From contig JADKGD010000006.1 of NCBI GenBank assembly GCA_016717145.1, positions 124,001-188,000 on the forward strand: a stretch of 64,000 nt of DNA, in the 5' to 3' direction. Below the pieces are notes generated by a model. It was not told where the DNA came from, searched no databases, and was given only the letters and a program-made list of their open reading frames with translations. Source of the DNA: Saprospiraceae bacterium (GTDB lineage Bacteria > Bacteroidota > Bacteroidia > Chitinophagales > Saprospiraceae). The stretch's first letter is position 1, and the number at the start of each line of letters is the position of its first letter. Position numbers and translations under genes: made by a program. Below, piece by piece: positions 41,873 to 53,007 of this stretch.

Positions 41873-44800
41873 ATGACCATAAGACTTTATAGCGTTTGTT
41901 TTTACCAAATAGTCATTTTATTATGGTTACCTGTATTATTATTTTCACAAACAGCATATCAATCCACCGAATACACTACTAAGGATGGTTTAAGTTCTGC
42001 CAATTGTCGCAAGATCTACAAAGATAAAGTAGGATTTGTCTGGATCAGCAGCGACAAAGGATTAAATAGATATGATGGAAATTCGTTTCATATATTTAGA
42101 CATCGGCCTGATGATGCTACTTCGATTGCCAGCAATAGTTGTAATGCCATGTTCGAAGATAGTCAAGGCCGATTTTGGGTAAATACGGATGAAGGACTTA
42201 GCCTTTTTGATCGGGCAAAACAAGTCTTTACCAATTTTTACCCCGACACAACGGTATTACCGGTAATTGGCTTGAGTTATACACAGATGACAGAAGATGT
42301 ACAAAATAGAATCTGGATAGGCGGTTATTATGATGTATTAATTTTTGATCCCAACACTAAAAAATTTAAAAAAAGTGGGTGGTACGATTTTGCCATAAAA
42401 TCTGGTATTATTTCATATGAAAAAAGAAACAGCATTTCACAAAGTATTGTCAAAAAATCAGATACAGAACTTTGGATATTGACGGTTTATGGGCTTTTTT
42501 CGGTTCATACGCCTACAATGACCTATACTTATCATGCCAATCCTGAAGTAAATGATTATTGGGCTTTTTATATTGATGTAATAGACCCGGAAGGCGTATT
42601 GTGGATAGGAAGTTATGACGATTGTTTTTATACTTACGATCCCAAAACCCGTATTTGGAACCACCATGTTTGCCCGCTTAGTAATATATCTTATGCCAAT
42701 CAAATGCTTCATATTAAGTATTATAATAGAGATACTATGTTAATGATACGTAGCAGGCAACCCTATTTTTATCATATAAAAACACAAACTTTTTCTCCAT
42801 TCACTTTTATTCCTAAAGCCAAAGAAAAAGCAGAAAGTATCTATGAAAATTTTATGATTTATGGAGACCAAATGTATTTTTTAAAATCAGAACCGACGCC
42901 ATTTATTCACTTAAGAAAAAAACAAGTCTACATACAATCCAAAAAAATTCCTTTGCCAAAAGGGTTTGTTAATAATCACAGCTACTTTACTAAAAATGGA
43001 AAGATTATTACAGGAGACTGGTTAAAAGGACAGGTCATACTTTGTAGTCAAAATAAATGTGTACAGATCAAAGATCAATTCGGAAGTGCTAACCTTGGAT
43101 CATTGCAATTATATTATGAGTCTAAAAACGGGAAACAATATTTTTCTACCAGTCAGGCTGTTTATGTTTTAAATGAGGCCGAAAACAAAGCCCAATTACT
43201 TATCATTCCCAATGCATCAAATAAAGTCCAACATAATGAGTTCAGAAATTTCACTGAAGATTCAAAAGGAAATATTTACATAAGAGAACGCAACAGAGGT
43301 ATTTATATTCTTCAAAACGGACAAACAAATATTGAGGTATTTGATAAAACATTACAAGGGCAATATTTTAGTGCCTTGCACTTTGACAAATTAACCAATA
43401 AACTATGGTTGGCCTCTGAAAAAAATGGATTGTATATCATTGATCCGGAAACTAAGTTTATAGAAAAATATCCACTTACCAAAGGGCTCTCTTCAAAAAA
43501 AGGCTATGTCAATGATATTTCAGGAGATGAACATGGAAATGTATTTTTATTGATGCCAGGTCTAGGTTTGATGTACATCCAAAGTAAAAGTAAAAATCCC
43601 AACTTTATACTAGCTTTGAAGGCTTGATTAGCGATGAAGTGAGACATGGCATTGTAGCAAAAGATAGTATGTATTGGTTTAGCACAGTGGCTGGTATAAT
43701 GGCTTTTGATTATAAAATGAAGAGATTTTATTCTTTTGAAAGTGAAAATAAGGCAAAATTATTCAACTATAGAATTTTTACCGATGCATATGGCAATATT
43801 TCTCAGAATTTGTATCCTGACTACATCATCAATATTGATACAAACATTATAAAGACCCAAGAATTAAATGGCCACATTTATCTCAAAGAAACTAAACTTT
43901 TTGGAAAGACCATACCATCTGATACGATCTATGATTTTAATTTCAATCAAAACAATTTAATTTTATCTTTTGGCTACCTGGATCAGAATACACCAATAAG
44001 CCCTGAATTAGAATATTGTGTGAACGGGCAAAATTGGCAAGCAGTAGAAAAAATGGACATAAGCATGTATAACATGATGCCTGGGGGTTATACGCTTCAA
44101 GTAAGACCAAGATATCAACCATCTGGCTTAATTACCTTAAAAATACGAATCGATCCACCATGGTACCAGACTTGGTGGTTTTATCTTATCATATTATCAA
44201 TGCTTTCAGTATTCACTTTTTTGGCATACAAACTACGAATTTCGAATATTCGTAAAGAAGAAAAAGAAAAAAATCAGCTTAAGGAAAGAATAGCCCAAAT
44301 TGAAATGTCGGCTTTACGAGCACAGATGAATCCACATTTTATCTTTAATTGTCTTAATTCAATCAATCGTTTTATATTAGTCAATGATACCGAAGCAGCT
44401 TCAGAGTACCTAACTAAGTTCTCCAGGTTGATCCGAATGATTTTGGATGCAAGTAGAGAAGATTTTATTTCTTTGGAAAAAGAAATTGCTTCATTGAGGT
44501 TGTATATAGGTATGGAGTCGATGCGATTTCAAGAGAGTTTTGAATGGTCAATTACCATTGACGAAGATGTATATAGCCACAATATCATGTTGCCACCACT
44601 TTTGATCCAACCTTATGTAGAAAACGCCATTTGGCATGGACTCATGCAAGCACCGGAAGGATGGGGCGTTCGGAAATTGGCGATTCATGTATATTCTCAA
44701 GGTGAAGCTGTAATTATTAAAATCGAAGATAATGGAATTGGACGAGATAAGGCCAAATTATTGAAGAGTAAAACAGGTGATCAGCATAAATCTTATGGTA

Positions 44801-44934
44801 TATCACTAACTGAGGAAAGGCTAAAACTGATGCAAAAAATTCAGGGTACAATGACAGAAATTGTAATTGAAGACTTGTTTAATAAACAAGGAAGTCCTTG
44901 TGGTACTATAGTGAAAATCATCCTAAATCAATAA
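41873..44934 (+). CDS. LytS-type sensor histidine kinase (frameshifted)
   Basis: About 1020 residues; one T is missing at 43604-43606, which joins KNPNF to YTSFEGLISDEVRHG. Signal peptide (LPVLLFSQT), Reg_prop propeller (IYKDKVGFVWISSDKGLNRY; MFEDSQGRFWVNTDEGLSLF), a Y_Y_Y-like strand (MMPGGYTLQVRPRYQPSG), membrane helix (WWFYLIILSMLSVFTFLAYK), His_kinase with the phospho-His in ALRAQMNPHFIFNCLNSINR, and ATPase motifs LIQPYVENAIWHGL and IKIEDNGIGRDKAK. Its regulator starts 6 bases after the stop. Confidence 0.94.
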
Positions 44935-44939
44935 TAAAA

Positions 44940-45671
44940 ATGATAAAAGCCGTTATCATCGACGATGAAAAATATTGTACTGATGTGCTTGAAATTTTAT
45001 TGACCAAACACTGCCCTGAAGTGCGTATCGAATCTGTTTTTAACCATGCACTGCAAGCTTTGGAATACTTAAAAACAAACCAGGTAGATCTTGTTTTTTT
45101 GGATATAGAAATGCCACAGATAAATGGTTTTGAATTATTACATCAGCTTGGAGAGATGACATCCAGGGTCATCTTTACTACCGCATATAATCAGTATGCC
45201 CTTAAAGCTTTTCGTTTTAATGCCGTCGATTATCTATTAAAACCGATTGACAAAGATGAGTTGATCAGTGCTGTTAAAAAAACAACACCAGCCCTAAATC
45301 AAGAAAAAATGGCACATCTTCATTACCTAAGTCAAAACCCGGTTCCTGAAAGAATATTGCTTCCAATAGGCAATGAAATCGTTTTTGTTCTGGTAAAAGA
45401 CATCATTTGTTGTGAAGCAGAAGGCAGTTATTGTAAAGTGTATAGTAAAGGCAAACAAAAACCGTATCTTTTATCCAAGACATTGCGAGATATAGAAGAG
45501 TTGCTCAACAATCCTAAGTTTTTTCGACCACATACGTCGTGGTTAGTACATGAGCTGTATATTGAAAAAATCATCCGTGGGGAAGGCATGGAAATTGCCC
45601 TCCACGGAGAATTAACTGTCCCAGTATCACGAAGCAAAAAACAAGAAGTTTTGGATCGGCTCTTAAAATAA
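44940..45671 (+). CDS. LytTR-family response regulator
   Basis: 243 residues from the ATG at 44940 (MIKAVIIDDEKYCTDV); a longer frame would overlap the kinase. Receiver: Asp in LVFLDIEMPQINGFELL, Thr in VIFTTAYNQYALKAF, Lys in DYLLKPIDKDEL. LytTR domain from about residue 140 (RPHTSWLVHELYIEKIIRG; TVPVSRSKKQEVLDRLL). It is intact and coupled to the kinase upstream. Target promoters are unknown; the adjacent metal genes are on the opposite strand. Confidence 0.95.
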   Translation: MIKAVIIDDEKYCTDVLEILLTKHCPEVRIESVFNHALQALEYLKTNQVDLVFLDIEMPQINGFELLHQLGEMTSRVIFTTAYNQYALKAFRFNAVDYLLKPIDKDELISAVKKTTPALNQEKMAHLHYLSQNPVPERILLPIGNEIVFVLVKDIICCEAEGSYCKVYSKGKQKPYLLSKTLRDIEELLNNPKFFRPHTSWLVHELYIEKIIRGEGMEIALHGELTVPVSRSKKQEVLDRLLK

Positions 45672-45779
45672 ACTGTCAGAACAGGAATACAAAGATTAGA
45701 GGATTTGCACGATTTAAGATTATAGGATATAACCATTAAATTTGTCAGCAATGATTATTAAGATTCATGATCTACCCAT

Positions 45780-46265
45780 TTAATTTTTGTCGGACCGGAG
45801 TATTAAATTAGATGTACCTTCAATATAATCAGCCATGATTTTAAGATTGATTTCGCCACCTGTGGTACCCGTTTGTTTTCCCAAATAAAGGATTGCCATA
45901 GCCCCTACAAAAACTAATATAGTTACGATGTTAACATAAGATTTTTGTTTCCATGCAGCCCACAATCCAAATAAAGACAATACTCCTACCAGGTAAGAAA
46001 TGATCGCAAAAGTTTCTGCCATTTCTTCGTGGTTGTGAATAAGCTGTTTTGTAACCTCAGGTAATTTTTCAGCGATTTCCTCTGCGCCTTCTCCGGTAAA
46101 AAAAGCAGGAAAAGTTGCTACAGCCCCTAAGACAAAAACGCCTAATGCTGTTTGTTTAATAATTTCAGATTTTAATAAAAAACCAGCCGATAAAATCAAA
46201 ACTCCAACCATTGGAATAATGATCGGTAAATGATTTAAGGCTAAATGCCAGTGTGCACCATTCAT
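45780..46265 (-). CDS. DUF2231-type membrane protein
   Basis: 161 residues with four membrane helices (LPIIIPMVGVLILSAGFLL; ALGVFVLGAVATFPAFF; AIISYLVGVLSLFGLWAAW; IVTILVFVGAMAILYLG) and conserved His/Glu residues in WHLALNHLPI and FTGEGAEEIAE..IHNHEEMAET, as in DUF2231 proteins often found with metal or redox genes. It is the last gene of the metal-efflux unit (32 bases after the ferritin-like/VIT gene). Its role is unknown. Confidence 0.8.
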   Translation of the reverse strand: MNGAHWHLALNHLPIIIPMVGVLILSAGFLLKSEIIKQTALGVFVLGAVATFPAFFTGEGAEEIAEKLPEVTKQLIHNHEEMAETFAIISYLVGVLSLFGLWAAWKQKSYVNIVTILVFVGAMAILYLGKQTGTTGGEINLKIMADYIEGTSNLILRSDKN

Positions 46266-46297
46266 AATTATAGATTTAAAATGTTATAAAATTAAGT

Positions 46298-47392
46298 TTA
46301 TACAGATACGCCGATCAGGCTGCCGATGCCATATGTAATGGCCGCTGCAGCCAAACCAAATAACACTTGCCTCATTCCTGAAAACCAAATACTTCTTCCC
46401 GTAAACAATGTGATCGCAGCGCCAATAATAAAAAGACCAACTGCACTTACCGAAGTACTTATTAAAATTGCCATCAATCCGGAAAAAAAGAAGAATGGAA
46501 TCAGAGGTATGATTGCCCCAACAGCAAATAATATAAATGATGTGATGGCTGCCTCCATGGCAGAACCCTGCAGCTCCTCACTATTGATGCCTAATTCCTC
46601 CTTTACCAATAAAGCATGTGCCTTATCTTTATCCTTCATTATTTCTGAGGCCATAGCTTTAGCCTGAATTTGTGGTATTCCTTTTGCCATGTAAATCAGT
46701 GCCAGTTCTTTTTCCTCGCCTGCCGGATTTACTTCGAGTTCTTCCATTTCAAGTTGCATTTGATTTTCGTATAGTTCCTGAGAACTTTTTACAGAAATCC
46801 ATTCACCAAGAGACATGGAGAGCGCACCGGCCAAAAGCCCTGCCATTCCGGCTAGTAATACTTCTTTATTCCCATTTGTCGCTCCAGCGATACCCATAAT
46901 CAAACTAAAATTAGATACAAGTCCATCATTACCGCCCAGAACAGCTGCCCGTAAAGCATTACCTCCGACTGATCTGTGACGCTTCTCAAATCTGGCTAAA
47001 CTTGAACCCGCTACCTTAGTTTGATTGTCCAGAATATTGCGCAGGATGGCCACATGAGCCGTATCAGAAATAGAGGTATTGGGATCTTTTATCTTTTTAC
47101 GTTCATTAAGAACAGCTGAAGACAAACTTTTTTCTGTATTCATCAATATACCTAATATAAAATCATAGCCTATAACTTTACCCATCAAATGCATAAATTT
47201 TGCCCTGGCCGATGGTGATGGGAATGGATCTGTCGGCAAGTTGTGTTTTTGTAGGAAAGCAATGGCATGGCTTTTTTCTATATCACTCATCTGTCTGAAA
47301 ATTTCAGCTACATTTTTGTCTTCTTCATGTTCAGACAATAATTGATATAAAAAGCACGCGTCAACCTCTGTTTGGATATTTTGATTAAGCAT
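46298..47392 (-). CDS. Ferritin-like / VIT1-family iron(manganese) transporter
   Basis: 364 residues in two parts. Residues about 1-130: a rubrerythrin-like ferritin domain (QNIQTEVDACFLYQLLSEHE; IFRQMSDIEKSHAIAFLQ), with Glu/His positions for a di-iron site. Residues about 145-364: a VIT1/CCC1 transporter (LGGNDGLVSNFSLIMGIAGA; GLLAGALSMSLGEWISVKSS; then three to five helices). This is the architecture of membrane-bound ferritin MbfA, which exports iron and protects against oxidative stress in other bacteria. Here it is joined to a metal RND unit. Confidence 0.88.
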   Translation of the reverse strand: MLNQNIQTEVDACFLYQLLSEHEEDKNVAEIFRQMSDIEKSHAIAFLQKHNLPTDPFPSPSARAKFMHLMGKVIGYDFILGILMNTEKSLSSAVLNERKKIKDPNTSISDTAHVAILRNILDNQTKVAGSSLARFEKRHRSVGGNALRAAVLGGNDGLVSNFSLIMGIAGATNGNKEVLLAGMAGLLAGALSMSLGEWISVKSSQELYENQMQLEMEELEVNPAGEEKELALIYMAKGIPQIQAKAMASEIMKDKDKAHALLVKEELGINSEELQGSAMEAAITSFILFAVGAIIPLIPFFFFSGLMAILISTSVSAVGLFIIGAAITLFTGRSIWFSGMRQVLFGLAAAAITYGIGSLIGVSV

Positions 47393-47424
47393 TTTAGATT
47401 GTATTAATTATATTAAACATTTAA

Positions 47425-48585
47425 TTATTCGGATACATTTTTCATTTTCATCAACAAAGTGTATGCACCTTTAGATACCAATTTTTTTGATTCTACAACT
47501 TCATGGTTAATTATTTCGATAAATCCATTTTCATTAAGACCTGTTTCGACTTTTATCATGTGGTAAGTATTATCATCTTCTTCAGCAAACACATATTCTA
47601 CACCTTCAAAAGTTATGACAGCTTCTTCCTGTACTGCCCATCTTTCAGAAGTTGATGATTCAATTTCCGCGTTCATGTAGGTACCTGGAATTAAATCATG
47701 GCTGTTGATATCGAGCATACATGTCACTTCTACATATCCTTCAGATTTTATATCACTTCCTATGATTGATACTTTGGATTTGTATTTTTTATCAGGCAAA
47801 TTATTGGTATGAGCGGTAACCACATTTCCTATTTTCAAGTAAGGTAGATCTTTTTCAAATGCTTTCAAAATTATAAAAGATTTACTATTGTCAATAATGT
47901 CAAGTATTGCTTCAGTAGGTTGCACGTATTTGCCAATGTTGACATTCACATTGGAAATATACCCGTTTACAGGTGTTACCAAATTTACTTTTGACGTTAT
48001 ATTTTCGTCCTTAACCCAGGTTGGGTTAATAGATACCAATTTGAGTTTTTCTTCAAGTCCTCTCAACTCAGTCTTTTTTAACCTAAAAATCTCCTCTGCC
48101 TGCAAAAGTAGCTTATCACTTGTTGCCTGAGTTTTTGTTAGTTCCTTTTGACGCTCTAGTTCTTTTTCAGCATAATAAATCGCAGATTTCGCCATCAAAT
48201 AATCCTGCTGCAGCTGTATGAATTCCCTATTTTCGATTACTGCAATGACCTGACCTTTTGTTACTTTCATTCCCGACATCCATGGCATCGACTTTATGAA
48301 GCCACCCAAAGGAGCACTGATGGAAACCTGATTTTGAGGAGAAACATCAGTTTTACCACTGAGGTGTATCAATCCCCCCATTTTGATTTTAGACAGTCTG
48401 GCAGTCGTCAAATTCGTCAATTTTTGCTGGGCCTCTGTCAAAAAAACAGCACCTTCAGTGCTTTGCGAATTCTCTTCAACCTGTGCCTTCTTTGTTACAT
48501 TTTTGCAGGAATAAAAGGTGTTAGCAAAAAAAACGGTTATAATAAAAATAACTAATGAAAATGATTTATCTATCTTGTTTGACAT
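47425..48585 (-). CDS. RND efflux periplasmic adaptor (CzcB/CusB type)
   Basis: 386 residues; lipoprotein signal ending TFYSCKNVTKK. Barrel-sandwich and hairpin: GGFIKSMPWMSGMKVTKGQV, then a helical hairpin (DYLMAKSAIYYAEKELERQK) and LVTPVNGYISNVNVNIGKYV, with a membrane-proximal barrel at the end. It links the inner-membrane pump to the outer-membrane channel. It is 4 bases from the TolC-like gene upstream. Confidence 0.92.
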   Translation of the reverse strand: MSNKIDKSFSLVIFIITVFFANTFYSCKNVTKKAQVEENSQSTEGAVFLTEAQQKLTNLTTARLSKIKMGGLIHLSGKTDVSPQNQVSISAPLGGFIKSMPWMSGMKVTKGQVIAVIENREFIQLQQDYLMAKSAIYYAEKELERQKELTKTQATSDKLLLQAEEIFRLKKTELRGLEEKLKLVSINPTWVKDENITSKVNLVTPVNGYISNVNVNIGKYVQPTEAILDIIDNSKSFIILKAFEKDLPYLKIGNVVTAHTNNLPDKKYKSKVSIIGSDIKSEGYVEVTCMLDINSHDLIPGTYMNAEIESSTSERWAVQEEAVITFEGVEYVFAEEDDNTYHMIKVETGLNENGFIEIINHEVVESKKLVSKGAYTLLMKMKNVSE

Positions 48586-48589
48586 AATA

Positions 48590-49846
48590 TCAATAATTGT
48601 TTGTTAAATAATGAAGTGAAATTATTTGGTCATTGGCAGCTTTTATCAGGTCAATATATTCGTTTTCAATACTAATGGCCTGATTGACCAGCAAAACAAA
48701 TTCGAGATAATTGATCAATCCATTCTTGAATTTCTGATCTGCTGTATTACGAATGAGCTCGGCATTTTTTAAGGCCGTTTTTTCAAAATAAATGATCTGA
48801 TCCTGATGTTGATGTAACGTTTGGTATCTTTGATTAATGGTTGATTTTAAATCGTTATACTGCTCTTCCAATTGGGTCGATAAAATTGATTCATTAATTC
48901 CGGAGGCATTTATATCCGCTTTGATCGACTTTCTGAAAATCGGCATGGCAACTCCCAATTGAACACTACTGAATCTATCAGCGGCATTGTAACTATTGTT
49001 ATCTGCACCCAAACCTCTGATACTCAAATTATTATAGGCTAAAGAAATACCTGGCAACAGCGCTGATTTTAAAACATTTGTTGCAGCTTTTGCCGTTTGA
49101 ATTTTTTGAAGAGAAATTTGCATTAAAGGATGCCTATACAAGGATGAAGAATCATAAAATATATTGTACTTCAACAGACGCAATCCATCGGAGTCAGGAA
49201 TAAAATATGTCGCATCATTCAATATCAGATTAAACTCCATAAGTATAACTTTCATATCGTTTCTGATCTGCTGCAATTGCATGGTGATGCTGTTTTTCTG
49301 GTGTTCCGCAGTGACACGCTCGAGAATATCAGTTTCACCTTTTTCCAATCTTGTTACTGTTGTAATCAAAAATTGTCCATACAAACTATCATGACGCATT
49401 AGTAATGTCTCTTTCTCCTTCAGGTGTGCATATTGATTAAAAATAATATCCAATTGCTGTCGAATCTCTGATGCTGATAATAAAAAATTAAAAGAAGCGC
49501 TTTTAACGTTTTCAGACAATAATTTCTTTTTACGCTGGTAAACTACCGGAAGTTGAAATGATTGGGCAATACCGATTTTGCTATCAAAAAAAGCACTGTT
49601 AAATTGTCCTATTTCTGCGTTAAAATCTGTTGGAGCAATATCCATTGCGGTAAACTTTAATTCTTCAGCGTAGGCTAATTTGAGTTTTTCTGACTTAAGC
49701 CGAAGATTGTTTGACTCTGCCACTTCGATGGCTCGTTCCAGATAAATGACTTCCTGCCCAATCAAGACATGATTAAATATTACGAGAATAATAAGTATTA
49801 GAATCTGCAAAAATGTAACATTTTGTTTTATTGATATATTATTCAT
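48590..49846 (-). CDS. TolC-family outer-membrane channel (CzcC/CusC type)
   Basis: 418 residues; signal MNNISIKQNVTFLQILI..GQEV. Two repeated outer-membrane-efflux blocks (AIEVAESNNLRLKSEKLKLA; and LLRHPLMQ-type SLYRHPLMQISLQKIQTAKA) with long helices (AEHQKNSITMQLQQIRNDMK; YLEFVLLVNQAISIENEYID). It forms the exit duct of the RND pump. It starts 2 bases after the CzcA gene ends. Confidence 0.9.
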   Translation of the reverse strand: MNNISIKQNVTFLQILILIILVIFNHVLIGQEVIYLERAIEVAESNNLRLKSEKLKLAYAEELKFTAMDIAPTDFNAEIGQFNSAFFDSKIGIAQSFQLPVVYQRKKKLLSENVKSASFNFLLSASEIRQQLDIIFNQYAHLKEKETLLMRHDSLYGQFLITTVTRLEKGETDILERVTAEHQKNSITMQLQQIRNDMKVILMEFNLILNDATYFIPDSDGLRLLKYNIFYDSSSLYRHPLMQISLQKIQTAKAATNVLKSALLPGISLAYNNLSIRGLGADNNSYNAADRFSSVQLGVAMPIFRKSIKADINASGINESILSTQLEEQYNDLKSTINQRYQTLHQHQDQIIYFEKTALKNAELIRNTADQKFKNGLINYLEFVLLVNQAISIENEYIDLIKAANDQIISLHYLTNNY

Positions 49847-49848
49847 TT

Positions 49849-52800
49849 TTAATTTTTTGAATGGTAATCCAAATCTATATTGTCTTCTTTTACCATAGTA
49901 TTTTGCTCAAACAGCATATATAAAACAGGCAAAACAATCAGTGTAAGGAAAGTAGCCACCAACAAACCACCAATGACTACTGTAGCTAATGGTCTTTGGA
50001 CTTCTGCTCCTGAGCCATTGCTCAAAGCCATTGGAAGAAAACCTAAAGACGCAACAAAAGCAGTCATTAAGACGGGTCTAAGTCTTACTTTTGTCCCCAT
50101 TAATACTATTTTCCTTAAGTCCTTCCAACCTTCAGTGCGCAACCTATTAAATTCTGCTATCAAGACTATGCCATTTAATACAGCTACGCCAAACAGGGCA
50201 ATAAAACCTACTCCGGCACTTATACTGAATGGCATGCCCCTTAAAGCCAAAAATATGATGCCACCGATTGCCGACAATGGAATGGCGGAATAAATGAGCA
50301 GCCCTTGTTTTATTGAATTAAATGCAAAAAACAGTAAAACAAAAATCATAATCAATGATATTGGAACTGCAATCATAAGTCGGTTTTTGGCTTGGTTCAG
50401 GTTTTCAAATGCACCCCCGTAAGTAATAAAATAACCTGTCGGGAAAACAATTTGGTCACCTGCTTTTGCTTTCAATTCATCAACAATACTCTGCACATCA
50501 CGACCACTAATGTTAAAACCAACCACAATGCGTCTTTTAGCGTCTTCCCGCTGAATCTGATTTGGTCCGTTTTTTATGGATACATCAGCTAATTGAGATA
50601 AGGGAATCTGAAGACCTGACGAAGTAGGTATCAATAGTTTTTGAACATCAGCAAGGTTTTCTCTTTGATCGGATTGCACCCTTACTACAAGGCTAAATCT
50701 TTTTTCACCTTCAAAAACCAAACCCGCATTTTGACCTGCAAAAGCCATATTTACAACTTTGTTAACATCTGAAACCGACAAATTATATTGAGATAATATT
50801 GGTCTGTTATAGGTTATAATCACTTGTGGTATGCCAGTCACTGCTTCAACATATAGGTTTTCTGTTCCCTCCACTGTATTGACCAATTCCCCTAACTTAT
50901 GTGCATAATGAGTCAGCGTATCCAGATCTTCACCAAAAATTTTACAAACTACATCCTGTTTGGCTCCGGTCATTAATTCATTAAACCTCATTTGAACGGG
51001 ATACTGAAAACCTGCAGTTATACCTGGTACATCTTCAAGCGCTTTTCCCATTTTTTGAGCCAATTCATCGAATGTTTTAGCAGATGTCCATTCATTTTTT
51101 GGTTTAAGTATAATCATCATATCACTTGCTTCCATAGGCATTGGGTCCGTTGGCACTTCCCCACTTCCTATTTTAGTGACAATCTTTTCAACTTCAGGAA
51201 ATCTGGTTTTAAGTATGTGGGCAGCTTTTGTTGTACTTTCTATAGTCGTCATTAAATTACTACCCGTTAATACCCGCGTATCCACCGCAAAATCCCCTTC
51301 TTCCAAGGCAGGAATAAATTCTCCACCCAACTTACTTAATACGATCAGCGCAAAAATAAATAAGATCACAACAGCTGATATTACCAGTCTTGGAAATGTA
51401 ATAAAAATTTCTAATGTCCTTTGAAATAAAATTTCCACTTTTATCATCAACCTATCAGAAAGATTGGGTGAATGTTTGAGTTTTTTGCTCAAGACTAGCG
51501 CACTCATCATCGGAATGTAGGTGAGAGAAAGTATAAAGGCCCCGAGTAAAGCAAAGGCAACTGTCTGAGCCATAGGCATAAACATCTTACCTTCAATACC
51601 TTCCAGTGTAAAAATGGGAAGATAAACAATCAAAATAATTACCTGCCCAAAAACAGCACTATTCATCATTTTGCCCGCCGAATATTTTACCTCGGTATCC
51701 ATTTGGTGTGGAGTCAACCGCTCTATGTTCTGGTAATGTTTACTATGACTTAATTGATGCATAACAGCCTCTACTATGATCACTGCACCGTCCACAATCA
51801 AACCAAAATCCAATGCGCCAAGACTCATGAGGTTGCCACTTACGCCGAATAGATTCATCATGATAACGGCAAACAACATAGCCAGTGGAATAACTGAAGC
51901 TACAAGCAAGCCCGCACGCAAATTTCCCAAAAACAGCACGAGCACAAATACTACGATCAAAGCACCTTCCAACAAATTCGTTTCCACTGTTGTGATGGCG
52001 TTATTTACCATTTTGGTCCGATCCAGAAAGGGTTCAATCATTACGCCTTCAGGCAACGTTTTAGTGATTTGATCGATCCTTTCTTTAACAAGTTTTATGA
52101 CCTCACTGCTATTGGCGCCTTTAAGCATCATAACCACTGCCCCTGCGACTTCACCCTGATCATTATAAGTCATAGCTCCATATCTTGTGGCATGTCCTAC
52201 TATCACCTCAGCTACATCCTTTAGCAATAGTGGGCTTCCATCGGATGACTTTATAGCTATATTCTGAATATCATTAAGATTTCCTATCAATCCCTCGCTT
52301 CGTATAAAAAGTACCGTTGCGTTTTTTTCAATATATGAGCCACCGGTATTCTGATTATTGGCCTCCACGGCATTATAGACATCAGCCAATGATATATTAT
52401 GCGCCTGCAGTCTGTTCGGGCTTACTACAATTTCATATTGTTTTAATTTACCACCAAAACTGCTTACTTCAGCTACACCTTTAACGCCCAAAAGTTGTCT
52501 TCTGACTACCCAATCCTGAATCGTGCGAAGTTCGGTTTCGTCATATTTGGTTTCAAAACCAGACTTAGCACGAACTACATATTGATAAATCTCACCAAGC
52601 CCTGTAGAGACGGGTCCAAGTTCAGGGATACCAATACCCGGTGGAATTTGGCTTTGGACTTGCTGAAGACGTTCAGTAACTTGTTGTCGCGCCCAATAGA
52701 TATCAGTTTTATCATCAAAAACGATGGTGACCAAGGATAATCCAAATCTTGAAAAACTTCTTATCTCCTTCAATCCGGATATATTGGTATTTGCCTGTTC

Positions 52801-53007
52801 TATGGGATAAGTTACAAGCCGTTCAATATCAGTTGCACCAAAAGAAGGTGCCATGGTAATAACCTGAACCTGATTATTTGTAATATCGGGTACAGCGTCA
52901 ATAGGAAGTTTGGTCGCTTCATAGATACCAACAATGACCAAAGCAACAGTAAAAAGACCGATAATCAGCTTATTGTGAATGGAATATTCAATTATTTTAT
53001 TTAACAT
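49849..53007 (-). CDS. Heavy-metal RND efflux pump (CzcA-like)
   Basis: 1052 residues, the usual length for HME-RND pumps, with two sets of six helices and porter domains. TM4 carries LGALDFGLIVDGAVIIVEAV: the DFG..VDGA..VE pattern marks divalent-cation pumps of the CzcA type (Zn/Co/Cd/Ni), unlike the GAMVDAA of copper/silver pumps, though the last residue is Ala instead of the usual Asn. Other landmarks: start MLNKIIEYSIHNKLIIGLF and PIEQANTNISGLKEIRSF; end VLPVLYMLFEQ. Proton-driven export from periplasm or cytoplasm across the outer membrane. Confidence 0.95.
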   Translation of the reverse strand: MLNKIIEYSIHNKLIIGLFTVALVIVGIYEATKLPIDAVPDITNNQVQVITMAPSFGATDIERLVTYPIEQANTNISGLKEIRSFSRFGLSLVTIVFDDKTDIYWARQQVTERLQQVQSQIPPGIGIPELGPVSTGLGEIYQYVVRAKSGFETKYDETELRTIQDWVVRRQLLGVKGVAEVSSFGGKLKQYEIVVSPNRLQAHNISLADVYNAVEANNQNTGGSYIEKNATVLFIRSEGLIGNLNDIQNIAIKSSDGSPLLLKDVAEVIVGHATRYGAMTYNDQGEVAGAVVMMLKGANSSEVIKLVKERIDQITKTLPEGVMIEPFLDRTKMVNNAITTVETNLLEGALIVVFVLVLFLGNLRAGLLVASVIPLAMLFAVIMMNLFGVSGNLMSLGALDFGLIVDGAVIIVEAVMHQLSHSKHYQNIERLTPHQMDTEVKYSAGKMMNSAVFGQVIILIVYLPIFTLEGIEGKMFMPMAQTVAFALLGAFILSLTYIPMMSALVLSKKLKHSPNLSDRLMIKVEILFQRTLEIFITFPRLVISAVVILFIFALIVLSKLGGEFIPALEEGDFAVDTRVLTGSNLMTTIESTTKAAHILKTRFPEVEKIVTKIGSGEVPTDPMPMEASDMMIILKPKNEWTSAKTFDELAQKMGKALEDVPGITAGFQYPVQMRFNELMTGAKQDVVCKIFGEDLDTLTHYAHKLGELVNTVEGTENLYVEAVTGIPQVIITYNRPILSQYNLSVSDVNKVVNMAFAGQNAGLVFEGEKRFSLVVRVQSDQRENLADVQKLLIPTSSGLQIPLSQLADVSIKNGPNQIQREDAKRRIVVGFNISGRDVQSIVDELKAKAGDQIVFPTGYFITYGGAFENLNQAKNRLMIAVPISLIMIFVLLFFAFNSIKQGLLIYSAIPLSAIGGIIFLALRGMPFSISAGVGFIALFGVAVLNGIVLIAEFNRLRTEGWKDLRKIVLMGTKVRLRPVLMTAFVASLGFLPMALSNGSGAEVQRPLATVVIGGLLVATFLTLIVLPVLYMLFEQNTMVKEDNIDLDYHSKN

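Noticed and set aside
45780..53007. Copper/silver (Cus) identity for the RND pump
   Set aside because: TM4 has the DFG..VDGA pattern of divalent pumps and no CusF-like or methionine-rich partner is seen.
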